Assembly: GCA_948099385.1 (NCBI GenBank)
Contig: CANUEZ040000013.1
Span: 771,001-835,000 of the forward strand
Direction of reading: 5' to 3'
From: Fasciola hepatica
Lineage: Eukaryota; Platyhelminthes; Trematoda; Plagiorchiida; Fasciolidae
DNA: 64,000 nt
Position numbers and translations under genes: made by a program. A model generated the notes under the pieces. That model ran no database searches and was not told the DNA's origin. It saw only the letters and a program-made list of their open reading frames with translations. Shown here piece after piece: positions 44,280-56,935 of this stretch. Within the stretch, counting starts at the first letter, position 1. Each line of letters begins with the position of its first letter.

Positions 44280-47200
44280 GTTTGATTTTTAATCTAATTA
44301 CCCATCTAAGTGTGTCTCACTCCTTCTACTTTCCGTCTCCCCCATCGTATGGCTCCAGGATGGGCATTAGCTCGCAGCTCCTCGCTTACTTTGCCCCTTT
44401 TCCACACAGGGTCCCACCACTCAGGCTTCCATCACATACTCAGCCATTTTGGGCTGAAAACTTCAGTTTCATTTCTCTCTCTGGAAGTAGCCCATCAACT
44501 GAACTCAACACCCAGTTGTGACGTCACCTATTCTGTCTCACACTATCCCCCAGCTTATTTTCTTCCATGATTTATTGCGGAACTTCTTCTCATCCACAGA
44601 TTGAATATTTTAGATCATCTTCTAACCCGGTTGCCGGATCTTTTAAATTCGACCTATCCAACTTTAAGCGTAACCCTTTTTTCGACTTACCTCCCATGGC
44701 CTCAGTTGGTCTCAGGAACCCGCCGCATCGATGAGCCCATGCGTCACCTTTGCTCCACTTCCCGTTAACAGGTGACCCTCAGCGGGGGCATTGCCCGACT
44801 GCGTTTCTCTATCCCATTTCCATTCCCAGGGATCTTTATTACTGGTTGACCACTTTGGGCACTGAATTGATCGTCTCCCCGGTTGGTGCGCCTACATAAT
44901 AAAATTATATGGCAGTCTGTAGGTCGTTGTTTCTGTTGAATCTGTTGTCTGAGTTTACGCAACCTGAACACTTGATCCCGGATCGTGTACCCTTATTGTG
45001 TTTGCTCTGCTCCTCGTACAATCGTCGAAGATCATTCACGCCAATCCCAACAGTGAAGGGGGCGGTCCGATACCCCGCTCTGGCCGACTCACGTCGGGCG
45101 ACCAGGCCGCCCGCCATCATGTGCAAGCCCAAGTGAGCCGGTGGATCACAAAGCTTCTGTTTACCACACGAAGTGTTCTTTAGGTTGGGTGTTCAGCGCA
45201 CGGTCACTAGCACCTACTAGTACCGGTTGCGAATGGCAAGCTCCAACTCTCCTACCGCATCCATCCCCGTAGGTTGCAGATCTTATGGCTCTACCATTCT
45301 CGCTTCACCACGGTCCGATCATCTATCTTTCTTGTCAACGTTCCTATCATTTTCCTTTTGTATCATTCTGCCTTCGTACGCACACCTACCAATTCCGTCC
45401 TTATGCCCATCTCTTCTCCCCGTGAAAGCTATAAATATATGATGTCACTATCGTCCTGTCCACTCTACTCCCACAGAGCCCTCCAACATGCCCTTTTACA
45501 CCCATGTCACCCTCGTTGGCTCCTGATGCTACCCACTTGGTACCTCCTTATGCCCCTAGAATTCCATGATCGCGTCCTTATACCCCACTATCTGCCAATC
45601 CGTCATGTCCGTGCCATTACGTACCAGACCTACAAGTGCCCATTACCTTTCCCCTTATTAAGACTCGCCTTTCCAGCCCTTGAATCTTTTACAACCACGT
45701 TTATTTCTCATTCAGTACCACCACATATTCGTTGCCGGACTCCGCCACTCTTCTGTGGATCTTCACATCAGGCGGTGCCCCGTTTAGCAACTTCTGACTG
45801 AATCCGTTTTTTTAATCGCCTGCAGGCACTCGGCTCTCCCGTTCCATTCTCCAAACTCCACCGCGTGCGTGTTTCTCGTGTCTTTTTTTCCACCACAGGT
45901 CTACCTGTCCGGGTACCCCTTTTCTCTCTTCTCTTTTCGCGGTCTTCATCCTGCTTCATCTGTAGCGAAACCACCTGATTGGTCATTTCTTACCTGTTTC
46001 TCTTTGGTCAGTACTCTTATCTGTTGGTATTTCGCTCACCACAAGCAACTTCAGTATGCCTTTCAGGTTGCGCCGCTTTTTCACTTTCTGCCTGAAGTAA
46101 ACTCGTCAATACGTCATGATTTTTGCCTACTGTTTCAAACCAAATGGTTTGCCTTTACTTAATCATTCTGGTCCCCAACTAACTTATTTTCCTCTCACTT
46201 TATTCGCTGTCACAAAAGCTGCACCCCTGCACCACTGTTCGTCTCAACTCTAAGTTACCTTTTTCCACTGATATTTTACACCACTCTGAACACTGTATTT
46301 TTGTTCTCTCTGCGCTCTCTAGCCGTTTCCCTAACCACCACCTTCTTCCTGCAAAACATACGTTCTTTTATTAAGGCTTCACTCCTTTTCGACCGTCACC
46401 ACATGCCACACCTTGACTAACGGCATTATGAACTTCACTGTTACCTGTTTTCTTCGGTCCTCTTCCTCATACTCCCTCTTTTATATACTTCAGTTTACAG
46501 CCGTCATCAGTCCTGTGCGACCAGAGTCGCTCCTCTCTCTACTGATCTATTATTTTCGCCCGTTACAAACAAATTCATCAGGATTTTTCAGTGTAGATCT
46601 GCACCCTTAGATCTAACCCTACCCGTCGCTTCCGGGCACTTCCAATTTCACTTTTTATTGCTTCATTGTTCTGTGCTCTCGTCCCTCTTATATATGTATT
46701 TATGTACCTTCTCTCCATCCTCCTGTACTTCGACTGCCATTCGTCATGCCACTATCCTGCTGCCCCTCATGGTAAGCCTCCATTCAGTCTATGTCTGGGC
46801 CTCACATCTACCTGATATCGATCCTTCCAAACCATTGTTGCCATCCAACCCATTCTTTACGTCTTACTTTGCTCGATCCCTGTTTTTATATTGAGTTTTT
46901 TACACTAACACCGTCAATTTATTGCAACGTGGTGTACTTCATGGCTATCTAAGCCCTTGCCATGAAACTCAACTTCTTTCCTTCATCACCTCTGATTACC
47001 ACTGTTTCTCACGCCGAATTTTATTCTTCTTCGTGTGAATCTGTCAGCTTTCAGCCAGCTCCACTTGGTTCCATCAGATCCTCCACTTGATCTTGGCTCT
47101 CAAGTTTTCCGGAGATCCACTTGAAACGTTCCCTGGGTTCACTTAAACTCTCCCAATTATTCTTTTGTGCGCATACATTTATCTCCCTCTCATCCCCTTT

Positions 47201-47345
47201 CAAACCTACCTACCTCACTTATGTCGTGCGTATTTTTAGATTTTCACGAACTATGCCTGTCCATTTTACCTCCTATAAAAATTTCATCATGCATCCAGCA
47301 TGAGTCGGGCTTCTCTGAAGCAAGTCTTTATTATATTATTACTAA
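44280..47345 (+). repeat. CT-rich dispersed repeat family R-A, copy 1, ATT-rich 3' end
   Basis: This long C/T-rich stretch has no recognisable protein. Its 3' 1.9 kb aligns by eye with the minus strand of 58003-59944. Shared blocks include TGATTGGTSATTTCTTACCTG (45978-45998), a CATCTRYRG-AAAYSA-CTGATTGG context, GGCCTCACATCTA (46797-46809), and the terminal CCTGTCCATTTTACCTCC to CATCATGCATCCAGCATG region (47255-47300). Both copies end in an ATT-rich tail (here 47328-47345). The alignment shows moderate identity with gaps. The 5' boundary is not established. Confidence 0.65.
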
Positions 47346-48290
47346 TCAAATCGAGTTGTTGTGGTCCTGGCGAGTAGACCGAGCCTCCTCTGCCACCTTT
47401 TCTGCATACCCAGTTTAACCAGTTGAAGCAAATATCGCAGCGTGTACCTTGCTGGAGGGAAGAATATCAATGTCTTTCGCAGCAAAGGAAGCTGCAACCA
47501 CTTGTGACCTCTGAGGCTCGGCCGATATCGTCTTGGGCTTCTGAGCTTTGGACACCCGTGTAATAATTTTCTATACTAATTAACCGAGTTCACCAGCTGC
47601 CGAAATGTGTTCTCCTCGAGAATTAAGTTTATCAGGGGCCAGGAAGAAAAGCAATTGTGGTTCTCCGGACTTCAAGCTGATGGAAATTTGGGAGGGAGAA
47701 ACACTCGCTTGGATGTATTCGAGAGGGTCCAGCTGTAAGTCCTACAGCTGAAATGGTGCAAACTAGCTACAGCTTTGGCCTACCATTTTACGAATTTTAC
47801 CGTTAACTTGTCAGTTCATTCGGCCAACCGTCAGTGTACTGCCATTCCCCTAGTCGGAGCAGAGATGACCCAATTGGTGTAGGTGAAGCCGCTCTCATGA
47901 TTCCTTTCTATGGCCGATTGTGCATTGCGTGAGCGTTTCAAGTACCTGATCTTCTGCCTCATCTTCTGGTTGAAGACTCGTGCGGAGCAACTTACACCAG
48001 ATGTAGTGATGCCTGCAGGGCTACGGACTGCGTGAACTTTAAGCAGTCAATCGTATTTTCTGGTTTTATTTCCTAAGCTTACACCTCTTTGAGACGTGCT
48101 CTGCATTTGATGCCAGTGGTTTGATACTTTGATTGCTTCATTTAGGACAAGATACTCTGAACGAAGGAGCAAATGGGTGAAGATTGCAGGGATTCAACTT
48201 TCCACCCTTTGTAGACTTCTACACCAAGCGGGCCCTGCGTACTGAACTTCCGGCTATGACCAGAGTACATCCCAAATCTCGCACTTGCAG
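47346..48290. other. Non-coding stretch
   Basis: No gene or repeat recognised. The minus-strand frame 48142-48381 lies opposite the next endonuclease fragment and is treated as a shadow. Confidence 0.4.
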
Positions 48291-48900
48291 GTACCTCTTT
48301 TGCTTCTATTCCAGGTTTTTTCCATCCTGCTGCTTGGATTGATGCACTGTGAATCGTTCGGGTGACCCCCGGTGGTTCCATACTGATTTCCTATCATGAA
48401 GCTTTGGTAGTTCCTCAAACACCGAATAAGGTGGCCGCTGAGCCACTCCTAGTGACTACGTCAAGGTGTAGCCCAGTTCGGCTAAGTACAGTGCAATGGA
48501 CACGTGTTTCGAACATGGTTCACCGCCCAGAACCGAGAACTATTCTTGCTTGCCCCAGCCTCTTGTCTACATTAGAGGGAGAATAACTGGTTTACTGTCT
48601 CAAGATTGTCACGTACCTGCTGAGAGGTCCTCATGGTAGGGGGCATCAAATCACCTGGGGTAGACCGGGCAAAAAACGGGCTGCCATGGAATCATTCACC
48701 CACAGTCTGCAAGGTTGCATACAAAGTATGGGTCTAACCCAGCACGTTACCGAGAAGACCAGATGCAGGCCCGGACAACTTCCACTCACCCTGGGTCTTG
48801 TGATCGCACGATGCCCGCAGGACTTTGCAGAACTTCAGACTGAAATTTGTCAGAAAGCTATGATCACCGAGTTCTCCATGTAAAGTTATTCGGATTCTGA
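48291..48900 (+). pseudogene. CR1-like endonuclease fragment (copy C10)
   Basis: The first frame (about 48330-48586) reads FFHPAAWIDAL, then TPGGSILIS and EALVVPQTPNKVA, matching the glycine-rich strand and following loop of the family's endonuclease. The second frame (48686-48883) has HSLQGCIQSMGLTQHVTE, TRCRPGQLPLTLGLVIARCP and DFAELQTE, the pre-SDH region. Neither the TETWL nor the GDFN box is intact. No RT follows, so this is a 3'-truncated or broken copy. Confidence 0.65.
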
Positions 48901-50889
48901 ACAGCGTGCAGCCTTAATGGCAAACAAAAAGCTCGGAATAAGATGTTGGAAAATTCAAAGGTGCTGGATCAGTGAATTAAAAATATGTTACTTTCAAGGT
49001 AAAACACAAGCACTGACAAACGAGGACTCCAGTTCAGCGTTGTTCAATTTCCCTAGGCGGAGAGCGTGACCTTCGAGCCGTGTGCGCTGTCTAGGTGAGA
49101 TGTCCGACACAAAATCATTTTGGCTAAGAATGTCGAACGGAATCTCCACGTAGCGGGCGCTGGAAAACCTCTTCCAGCGTCTACATCTGGACAGGCGGGT
49201 ACTCGCTGCCGTCTCGAGCAAGCAGTGTTGGAAGCTATGGAGAAGCTCCGGCAATAAAACTATCTGGGCACAAGACCGACTTCAGATATACAAAGCCCTG
49301 TGCCAACCGAACTAAGCTGAAAAGGAGTGCGGTCGTCTTGGAAGTCAAAGGTCAAGCAGTAAGAGTTCCAAGTAGCTCGTAAGCGAGATACAAGCGAGAG
49401 CTAAGTTGCCGTGGTTTATGTGTGCTGCGGGATATGCAGGGACCAATGAATAAATTGTGCAGCTAAAAATAGCTATCGGGGGGCGGGTATTCCTTAAACT
49501 GCAAGTTACTTTCCACTCAACACCAAACCCGAGCTGATCGCTACCCTCGGAGGGGAAAGACATGGCTACCATCTGTTAACCGAGTAGAGCTGAAGAAACT
49601 GGACCCCGTTTTGGAATCGGAGTTTGAATAGCCGTAAAAATCAAAATCTATCTCACCTGCCACAACCCGAACGCCTTTGGCTCCGAAAAATTGAGAGCAA
49701 CCTAGCTTTTTTCCACTTGCTACTAAATCTCAGGCACTGCAAAGCCTCTGCACGTGTACTAGACCCAGCAGTATACAGGTATTCGTTACGACTCGACAAC
49801 CACTGTTTTGTGCTCTTTTCTGGAATTCATCTACTGTCTAACTTCCTACTAATTACTCACAAATGTGGAATTAGTTTCTATCCTATAACCGAGGAATAAG
49901 TCACGTGCTAACGTTTTAAGAGGGGTTCACCAGGTTTTTGATGAACCGCTCCTGTTATCCGTCAGTAATCGGCACACCTCGGGGAAACCAGAGTGCGAAG
50001 TGGGCTTGCTTCACTAACACGGTGTTTCAGGGCAAGGAGCAAGAGATTTGCCGCAAACCTCCCAGCCTTTAGCTTTTCGAGTTGAAAGTTTCCTTCTTGC
50101 TCTACCTTTTAAAACTATAAAGTATACTGTTCTTACCAAATGAAAATCACTCTAAATAGCAACAATCCCTTTCGTGAATGGAGCTTTCTTGTTTGTACCA
50201 AGTACCGAGTTCATTTTCAGTGTTACGTTTTTCTATTCAGGGACAAACTTCCAGACGTCAGAAGTTGCTTCAAATCCCTATACTAGTTCCAGTATGTTTT
50301 ACGCCGCCAGAGATGGCGGACTGTGCTGTTTGCTCCAAGCTCTCGGAAAGGTCATCAAGCCCACCTTTGTCGGTAGCGTTAACGTGCAACCTCACAAAAG
50401 GTGCTGCATCCAACACACTTCAGTACTGTTTTCATCCGTTCCGGGCATTGAGTTACACCAGCGCGTTGCCGGTGGCGCTCATGTGTTTTCCTATATCCTA
50501 TTGGGTACCGTTTTATCCATCATGACTCCTGCCTACAGACCCCAATGACACCAGGGTTTCTGCTTTCTGACCGATTCTGTCTTCTTGCCTTCCAACCTAC
50601 TGGCCACAAATCACTGTTTGCTACCTGTTGACAGAAGATTTATTGAAACCACTCTTATGGCCAACCAACTTGACTGCAGTCTGAAGACACGGCACAAAAA
50701 ATCCCAAAAGGCTTCGCAACAGTTTGACTGGTCTATTCTGATACACAACCTCCCCCACACCCGTCAGGAAACGAGTTTGCTCAACGGCAAACGATACTCC
50801 ATTCTATAGAGTAATATACACCCTTATCATGATTTAATTCGTGCATCTTGGCCAAGGTAGAGAAATATACTATCACTATCGTCTTCACT
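48901..50889. other. Unassigned stretch with short open frames
   Basis: Open frames at 49624-49899, 50174-50548 (two overlapping frames) and 48994-49254 (minus) show no motif I recognise. They might be a decayed linker and RT of copy C10. No splice chain was found. Confidence 0.35.
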
Positions 50890-51130
50890 GTCCATATAAA
50901 CCAGCATCTTAATACCCGTCGCGACGAGACTGCGCCTTCCCACGGTGTTATGGCCTCCGCGCCTCGTGACCCAAAGAGCCATCCAGGAAGGCTTCCCCAA
51001 GCCGGAGATGAAGTCATGCCTGACAGGTTGATGGGTGGAGGCCAGGTAAAGTCCAGTCTCAGAACTGGTTGATGGGCAGCAGCTGGTTCTAACCACTATG
51101 CCCCTCGAGAGAAAACCACGGCAACTAAAC
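50890..51130 (-). repeat. tRNA-derived SINE candidate
   Basis: On the minus strand, GGGCATAGTGGTTAGAACC (51088-51104 region) matches the pol III A box closely (10 of 12 positions, complement at 51092-51103). A weak B-box-like AGTTCTGAGAC follows (complement at 51056-51066). About 170 bp of unrelated body sequence follows toward 50890. The layout fits a tRNA-headed SINE. No second copy was found in this window. Confidence 0.4.
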
Positions 51131-51719
51131 ACGGACAGAAACATCGTGACGGCAAAAAGCCTCTACTAGACGAACGTAGGAGTGGAGTACCTGAGCTTTC
51201 TCTCGATGGTGGGAGAAGTCATCGCACTTTATAGGGCAGCAATCGCCCGCCCAAGCCGGACAGTCTCCAGCCCAAAGGATACCGCAGTATCTACATTCCT
51301 CCTGTTCCATTGGATTCACTAGGCAAAGTAATGAATCCGAAAAGCGGACCGATAAGAAAGCATCACCGAAGACAATTCAGGATGTTCGCAACCATCAGGT
51401 CTCATGTGACAGACCAGAAGAAATTAATTCACGGGTGCTTCGACCACTTTCCCGTGTTCGATGAAAGCCTCACTCTCTTATGGGTCAGACTTTTGAGTCA
51501 GAGGCTCCGGTTAGGGTTTCCAAAGAAAAACCCCTTCAGTGTTGTGTGCAGCCGCGAAGTACCATTTGCTAAGAAACCTCCAGTATTTCACCCGTAATAG
51601 GCCCTACTAATTTTCCTTCTTTTGATTCAAGGTCGACGCAAAAAGCGACGGGTAAATACTGCTGTGATGAAAGCCGTAGTTCATGGTTTGGTTATAACGC
51701 TAATGCACTTCTTAAGCCT

Positions 51720-52442
51720 GAGTGCTCACTTCACTTGGCTGCCTTCAACTTCCGCAAACTACGTGAGACAAAGCAATAGGCTGCCCCCACTTGCAGTCTT
51801 GACACTCTCAAAGTAGATGTAAGCTGGGTCTTCGAAACAAGCGTACAAGACCGTAGTTCTGTGACTGCTCCCCGCACCCCTGAGGCAACCTCAGTCTCTC
51901 AGTCCGCTCCAGGCTTGTCGGGTGATTCGGTGCCTAGAGCTCGTGGTCAGGCTAGAGTTAAGATTGCTTTGAGCATGGAAGCTGATCGCGCACAGCTGGG
52001 CTCGACTCCAGCCAGCATTTGTTTGTGTGCCGTCTCGTTGAACGGCTCTCTTCGTGTCAACAACAACAAACTAAAGCGTCGATGTTAATTTATCATGTCC
52101 GTGTCTGTGTATGCGCCGACTGACTGCAGCTCCTCTGAGGCCAAGGATAAATTCTATCAGGATTTGTCTCAGCTAATTCGAAGCGCACCTTCAGCGGACC
52201 TGGTGGTCACTGCGGGGGATTCCAACGTCCAAGTAGGCCGTTTTGGAGATTCCAAAATGCACACTGGAGGCAGGTTTGCCATCTCGGTCGACGGTTACAA
52301 TAACGGCGATCGTCTCATTCAGCTGTGTTCTGGCCACGGATTGGTTCTGCAAGTAAGTTCGTCTTGTATACGAGGGGCCACAGACTTACGTGATGACCTT
52401 CCACGTCTTCACAACGTTGGAATCAAATTGACTATATGGTGA
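51720..52442 (+). pseudogene. RTE endonuclease remnant (copy RTE-B)
   Basis: Near 51810-51860 one frame reads TLKVDVSWVFETSVQDRSS, carrying the Glu-Thr box. The next (51861-52088) holds the middle of the domain (LGSTPASICLCAVSL). The frame 52095-52442 has VSVYAPTDCSSSEAKDKFYQ, VVTAGDSNVQVGRFG (GDFN changed to GDSN) and NGDRLIQLCSGHGLVLQ. Two frame changes and a stop separate the parts. Confidence 0.8.
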
Positions 52443-53159
52443 TTGGTTACCGCTGGCGTGGATCAGTTGAAGATTGCAGTTCATTTCGGTCTACTTCTGT
52501 TGACTCAGGTCAGGCCATGGCACGCTCTCGCTTCCTTTTACCTCTCGCCCGTGTTCACAACAACGTAAATGCCACCCGCCCCGCTCCGTTGCTTCTGGAT
52601 GATAACCGGCGATATGATTATCAGACAGAGCTGTCTCCACGATTATGGACGCATCTGGATGTCCGAGGCCCAGATAAACCCTGAGAACAAATCAAGGAAA
52701 CCTTATATGCCGCTTCAGGCGCCTTTCAGAACTCTGGTTCGGATAGGTCTCACAACAGGCGGATATGTTCAACATTAGCTGCTATGTTGGATGCTCGGAG
52801 ATCCGTCTTTTTAGGTGCCACATTCAACGAAGTGCGTAAATCCCTGAGACGCCAACCGACTATACCTTCAAGAAACGACAGTGAGCAAGGGTTGATTGTT
52901 AAATGTAGGGAAATGGAAAAGGCTGCATCCTTTGGCAATGTTTGCAACCTTTTTCTTTTTGATTCGAGGTACCGGTCCACGGAAGCCCGGTGTAAGTGAG
53001 TTAATGAAGGAATTCGACGGCTCACTGATTCATTCCCAATGGTGTCGTCTGGTTCGTTGAGCAGAGCACGTTGCGGAACAAATCGGTTAGCCCACTTCAA
53101 GGCTGGACCTTCCAAATATATCTGCAAGAGAAACGGTGCAGGAAGACGTCACTCCTCTA

Positions 53160-54700
53160 TCAGAAATAGAGGTTATGCGGGAAATAGGTTACTTGAAAAG
53201 ATACAAAGCCGCTGGACCGGATGGGTTGTCTCCATCCTTCCCTCAAGGATGGAGGCGAAACTTTGGCTTCGAAGTAAACCAAACTCCTCCGTGTTATTTG
53301 CGATAGTAAGCAGATTCCTAGGGAATGGTATGAATCGATGATTGCGTCGATTTACAAGAAAAGAGACAGATCCTCTTGTGAAAACCACAGAGGAATTAGC
53401 TTGGTAAGTATTGCATCCAAACTGCTCACCGGGCTTATTATCCACCTATTCTTCAGCGCCCGCAAAATGTGTACGCAGGAGAATCAAGCCGGTTTCAGAC
53501 CCGGTCGGGGTTGTTTTGACCACATCTTTACTCTTCGACGAACCATAGAGCATATGCACATACTTTTTAGGCCCACAATATTTTTTCTTGATCTAAAAGC
53601 GGCATTCGATTCAGTCGACTGCACAGTTCTCTGGCACTGTCTGTCAGAGAAATTCATTTCTGTTTTCCAGTGTTTGTATGCGAACAACCAAAGCCGAGTT
53701 CGTGCTCACGGCGATATTTCATCCGAGTTCACCACGGAAAGTGGTGCTCGTCATGGTTGCCCTCTTCTACCCTTCCTCCTCAATTTTGTAGTTGAATTGA
53801 TTCTTAAGATAGCCTTATCATCGTGTGAGAATAGTTTCATCTATGTTTGCTCAGGCAGTAAACCGTCTGACCCGGAATAAGAGGACGCTATTTTTATTGT
53901 GAGTGAAAATCCAGGTAAGTTGCAAGATTTCTTAGATAGCCTAAACAACAGGGTAGCAATGTTTGGGATGCGTTTTGCACCTCCAACGTGTAAAAGGCTG
54001 CTGCAGGACTGGGTTGGCTCAACATCAAACCTTGTGTTGGCCGGGCAAGCTCTATCTGGAATGGATAAATTTTGTTAACTAGGCAGTAACATCTCACCAG
54101 ATGGACAGATATAAGATGAAGTGTCATCGCGTATACAGAAGGTATGTTTGGCTTTGGCCAACCTCCGTCATTTGTGGCATCGGCGTGATATCCGACTGTC
54201 TGTTTAGGGTAGGGTGTACAATGCGGCGGTTAGGTCCGTTCTTTTATACGGTTTAGAAACATGGCCATTGAGGGTAGATGATAGGCGAATACTGTTGGTG
54301 TTCGAGCACCGATGTCACCGTAGCATCACCCGAGTACGGTGTGAATACCGTATTAGCAATACTGAGGTTAAGTGCAAGATGCTGGGAACCAGAGTTCAGT
54401 CTTTAGATCAAGTACTGATTCTGAACAGGTTAAGGTGGTTGGGACCTGTTACGTATGCCCACAGGTAGACTTACTCGACGTGCTCTGGTAGGTAGTGATT
54501 AGAAGGTAGGTCGAGGTGGTCAGTCCATGATATGACAAAAAGGTATGAAAACCTTAATCATTGGACTTGGCTGAGTAGGACGTGTTAGACTTCCAGGTTG
54601 AGGTCCAAGCGACCCACCTACCAAATGGTTGGAGACATTTAGCGATATGGCCAGGTGTCGCGGCCAGTAGCTTGGTCGCATTCGGACCCTTTCCTTGTGT
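53160..54700 (+). pseudogene. RTE reverse transcriptase remnant (copy RTE-B)
   Basis: YKAAGPDGL-like sequence at 53200-53235 and SIYKKRDRSSCENHRGISLV at 53345-53405 are the fingers. QAGFRPGRGCFDHIFTLRR and FLDLKAAFDSVDCTVL follow, with the first catalytic Asp. TESGARHGCPLLPFLLNFVV has His for the Gln of RQGCP. The YADD box is destroyed by a stop at 53878-53880 (the remnant reads EDAIFIV). The AMFGMRFAPPTCKRLLQDW segment follows, then LYGLETWPL and RLRWLGPV (54214-54468), and after further frame changes a WLETFSDMARC tail (54620-54660). The catalytic site is lost. Confidence 0.83.
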
Positions 54701-54830
54701 TTGTGATTTCCGCCTTTAACTTTAATTTTTCGTATCTTTAACACAATGTTTCCATTCATTTTTGCCGTTTACTAGACGATACCGAAAGGCAGCAACCGAA
54801 ACCAGAGCTTTGCAGTGCAAGGTTATTGGC

Positions 54831-55219
54831 TAACTAAAGTGACACCGAGATGATAGTGTTCAAAATCCGTACGGTGTGATGTTACAAGAGCGCAGCGGAC
54901 ACCATCATTGTTGGCCGTGGCGTGGAGGGAGGTGGGATACGAAAGGGAGCACGGTACTTACTTCTTACTTTTACTTTACAACCTCCTGCGAGGGAAAAAT
55001 TGGATCACCTTGGATGCTGCGGTAATAGCTGGGTACACGTTTTTGGTCTGCGGCAAGGTCTCCACACCGCAAAATCCAGTTGTTGCACCAGTTGCGTTCT
55101 CCGAAAACGGAATGAAGGCCTGGGTGCTCCGTATTGGCCCTAATAGGGCTAACACATTTTTAGTTGACCACCAGGGTGACATTCCCAGTCCGAGCAAGGT
55201 AACGGCCGTAGGCTTCTCT
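54831..55219. other. Between two convergent RTE copies
   Basis: Overlapping frames on both strands (54908-55279 plus, 54976-55263 minus) have no recognised motif. The minus frame may be the decayed C-terminus and 3' UTR of RTE-C. Confidence 0.35.
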
Positions 55220-56935
55220 TTATGGGTCCCGTTTCGAGTAGTCGAAGGTTGTGTCCGAACCACCGTAGGTGGTCTTTAGAGAAACAAAGAAAGTCGTTAT
55301 GTATTCACACTGTTGACGTACGGTGGAGTTTGAGACGCGAAAATACCACCTGACTTTGGCCATGCAGCGGAGGCACCACTGGTTGAAGCCTCCCAGCCCC
55401 TTTATACCGTCTTTCTCCAACAGTTAGGTATCGCACGCTTGCTTAAGAACTGAGCGGACGGCAGCTCGGTATGTAGGCAGTTTCGTGTAGAGGCTTATTT
55501 TGCTGCAAGGCCACAGTGATTTACCAACTTGTAGGAAAGCTTGCCTTGCGCGGTCTACACGAAGTTTAACCTCGTCCTCGACCTGGTAGCTGGGGTGGAT
55601 AGCAGAACCTAAATACTTGAAGTGGTGCACCCGTTCCAGAGTTTCGCCACTTACGCGCATAGTGTGTTAGGCCTTGCAAAGTCTCGAGAAATTTTGTTTT
55701 TGTAGTGTTTACCTTCAGACCAATAGCCTTGGTTTCACAAACAACCCGATCGAGAACCGGCTGCAGAGTTCGGCAATTTTATCCCAGAATCAAAACTTCA
55801 TCGGCGACTTCATGGTCTGTAACCAAGAATCGTAGCCGGATTGTATTCCTCAAACGTTTTTGACAGCGCGACGTATTATTCAGTCTAAAGCGTGGTTAAA
55901 TGGGACCGGTGGTTAAGGGCATCCTTGGCCGAGGCCGGAGTTTTGTGGGAACTCTGGATACTTCATGGTAGACGCAGACCCGCGCACGTATTACCGAGTG
56001 ATACGATCCTGCAAATCTAATGTACTTTCCGGGCTTCCCGTCCATTAGCAGTGCGCTCCAGAGTAGCTGTCTGTCAATGGAGGCAAATGCTACCGCAAAA
56101 TTAGTGAAGCGCGCCGCATTGGATTTTTAAATTGATGGCGATGTTCTAGAATTCTCTATAGCATGAAGATCCGGTCAACGAAGCCTCTTCCTCGACAAAA
56201 GCCACTTTGGTTAGAACGTGTTCTCGCGTCCCGAACATCGAATAAGTGATTTAGCAGCTTGCTTGCGGGAAGCTTAGATGCTGCATGAACGAGATTGATA
56301 CCCTTGCAGCTCGTGCAGATAGTCCTGTTGCCCTTTTTGTTACAGGAAGTAGCATAAAGGTAAACCAGTCTTTGAGAGAAACGTCGATGTTTCAGATACG
56401 GCGGACTAGCGTGCTTAGTGGATCCAATGCAGCTGGAACACAGTATCTAAAGACCTCGCGCGGAAAGCCATCCTCCCCAGGTAACTTATTGTTTTCCACT
56501 GTCTGAACGGTGGTGACAATTTCCGATTCCTTGTGAGGCTCAAGATCGATTACATATCGTTCTATGTCGTTAGGCAGATAAATTGAATGAGAGAGCCGTT
56601 GAGCAGCTGTCTGAAGTGTTTGATCCATCTTTGAAGCTTATAGTAACAGCCCGATATGAGGTGGTCGCTATCGTCGCGTACCATGGAAAAAGGAGGTTCG
56701 TCTTCCCCGAAAGGAGGTCGGAAAAGCTTTCCAAGGCCTGCCACAGCGGCTAGTGTTTTCATCCAACCTTCAATTTCAGAACGATATCCTTTGCCATCCC
56801 CTTTCGTTGAGCGTGTAGCTTCCCGGCGAATGTCATAGTGGTCAGGTGAGTTTTCATTTTTTATTACCTGCCTACGTATGAGTGAGGTGGAAGTGGTATA
56901 CTCCGAAGCCACAAAGGCCCACTGTACGATTAGGG
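55220..56935 (-). pseudogene. RTE-type reverse transcriptase, second subfamily (RTE-C), inactive
   Basis: Minus-strand segments in order are a basic linker (56562-56912: EIEGWMKTLAAVAG, WIKHFRQLLNG); fingers (56392-56628: NNKLPGEDGFPREVFRY and VPAALDPL); AFASIDRQLLWSALLMDGKP (about 56020-56090), where the catalytic Asp is Ala; HEVADEVLILG (about 55790-55825), with YADD degraded to VADE; then HFKYLGSAIHPSYQVEDEV and YRAAVRSVLKQACDT (55424-55660), and VRWYFRVSNSTVRQQC (55220-55420). It lacks an endonuclease and is clearly a different subfamily from RTE-A and RTE-B. Confidence 0.78.

Larger units (their letters stand above)
51700..54830 (+). mobile_element. RTE-type retrotransposon, plus-strand copy RTE-B
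   Basis: Plus-strand order is endonuclease (51720-52442), linker (52440-53160), RT (53160-54470), C-terminus (to about 54700) and 3' UTR (to about 54830). The last 180 bp recur at 60508-60697. The frames are broken repeatedly. It is the same clade as the element at 1-3000, but clearly diverged. Confidence 0.82.

Noticed and set aside
45274..45801. 175-codon plus-strand frame as a gene
   Set aside because: It lies inside the CT-rich R-A repeat; the corresponding part of R-A copy 2 does not keep the same frame.
50174..50548. Two overlapping plus-strand frames of 115-124 codons as a small gene
   Set aside because: Both are open by chance composition, with no recognisable domain and no splice partners.
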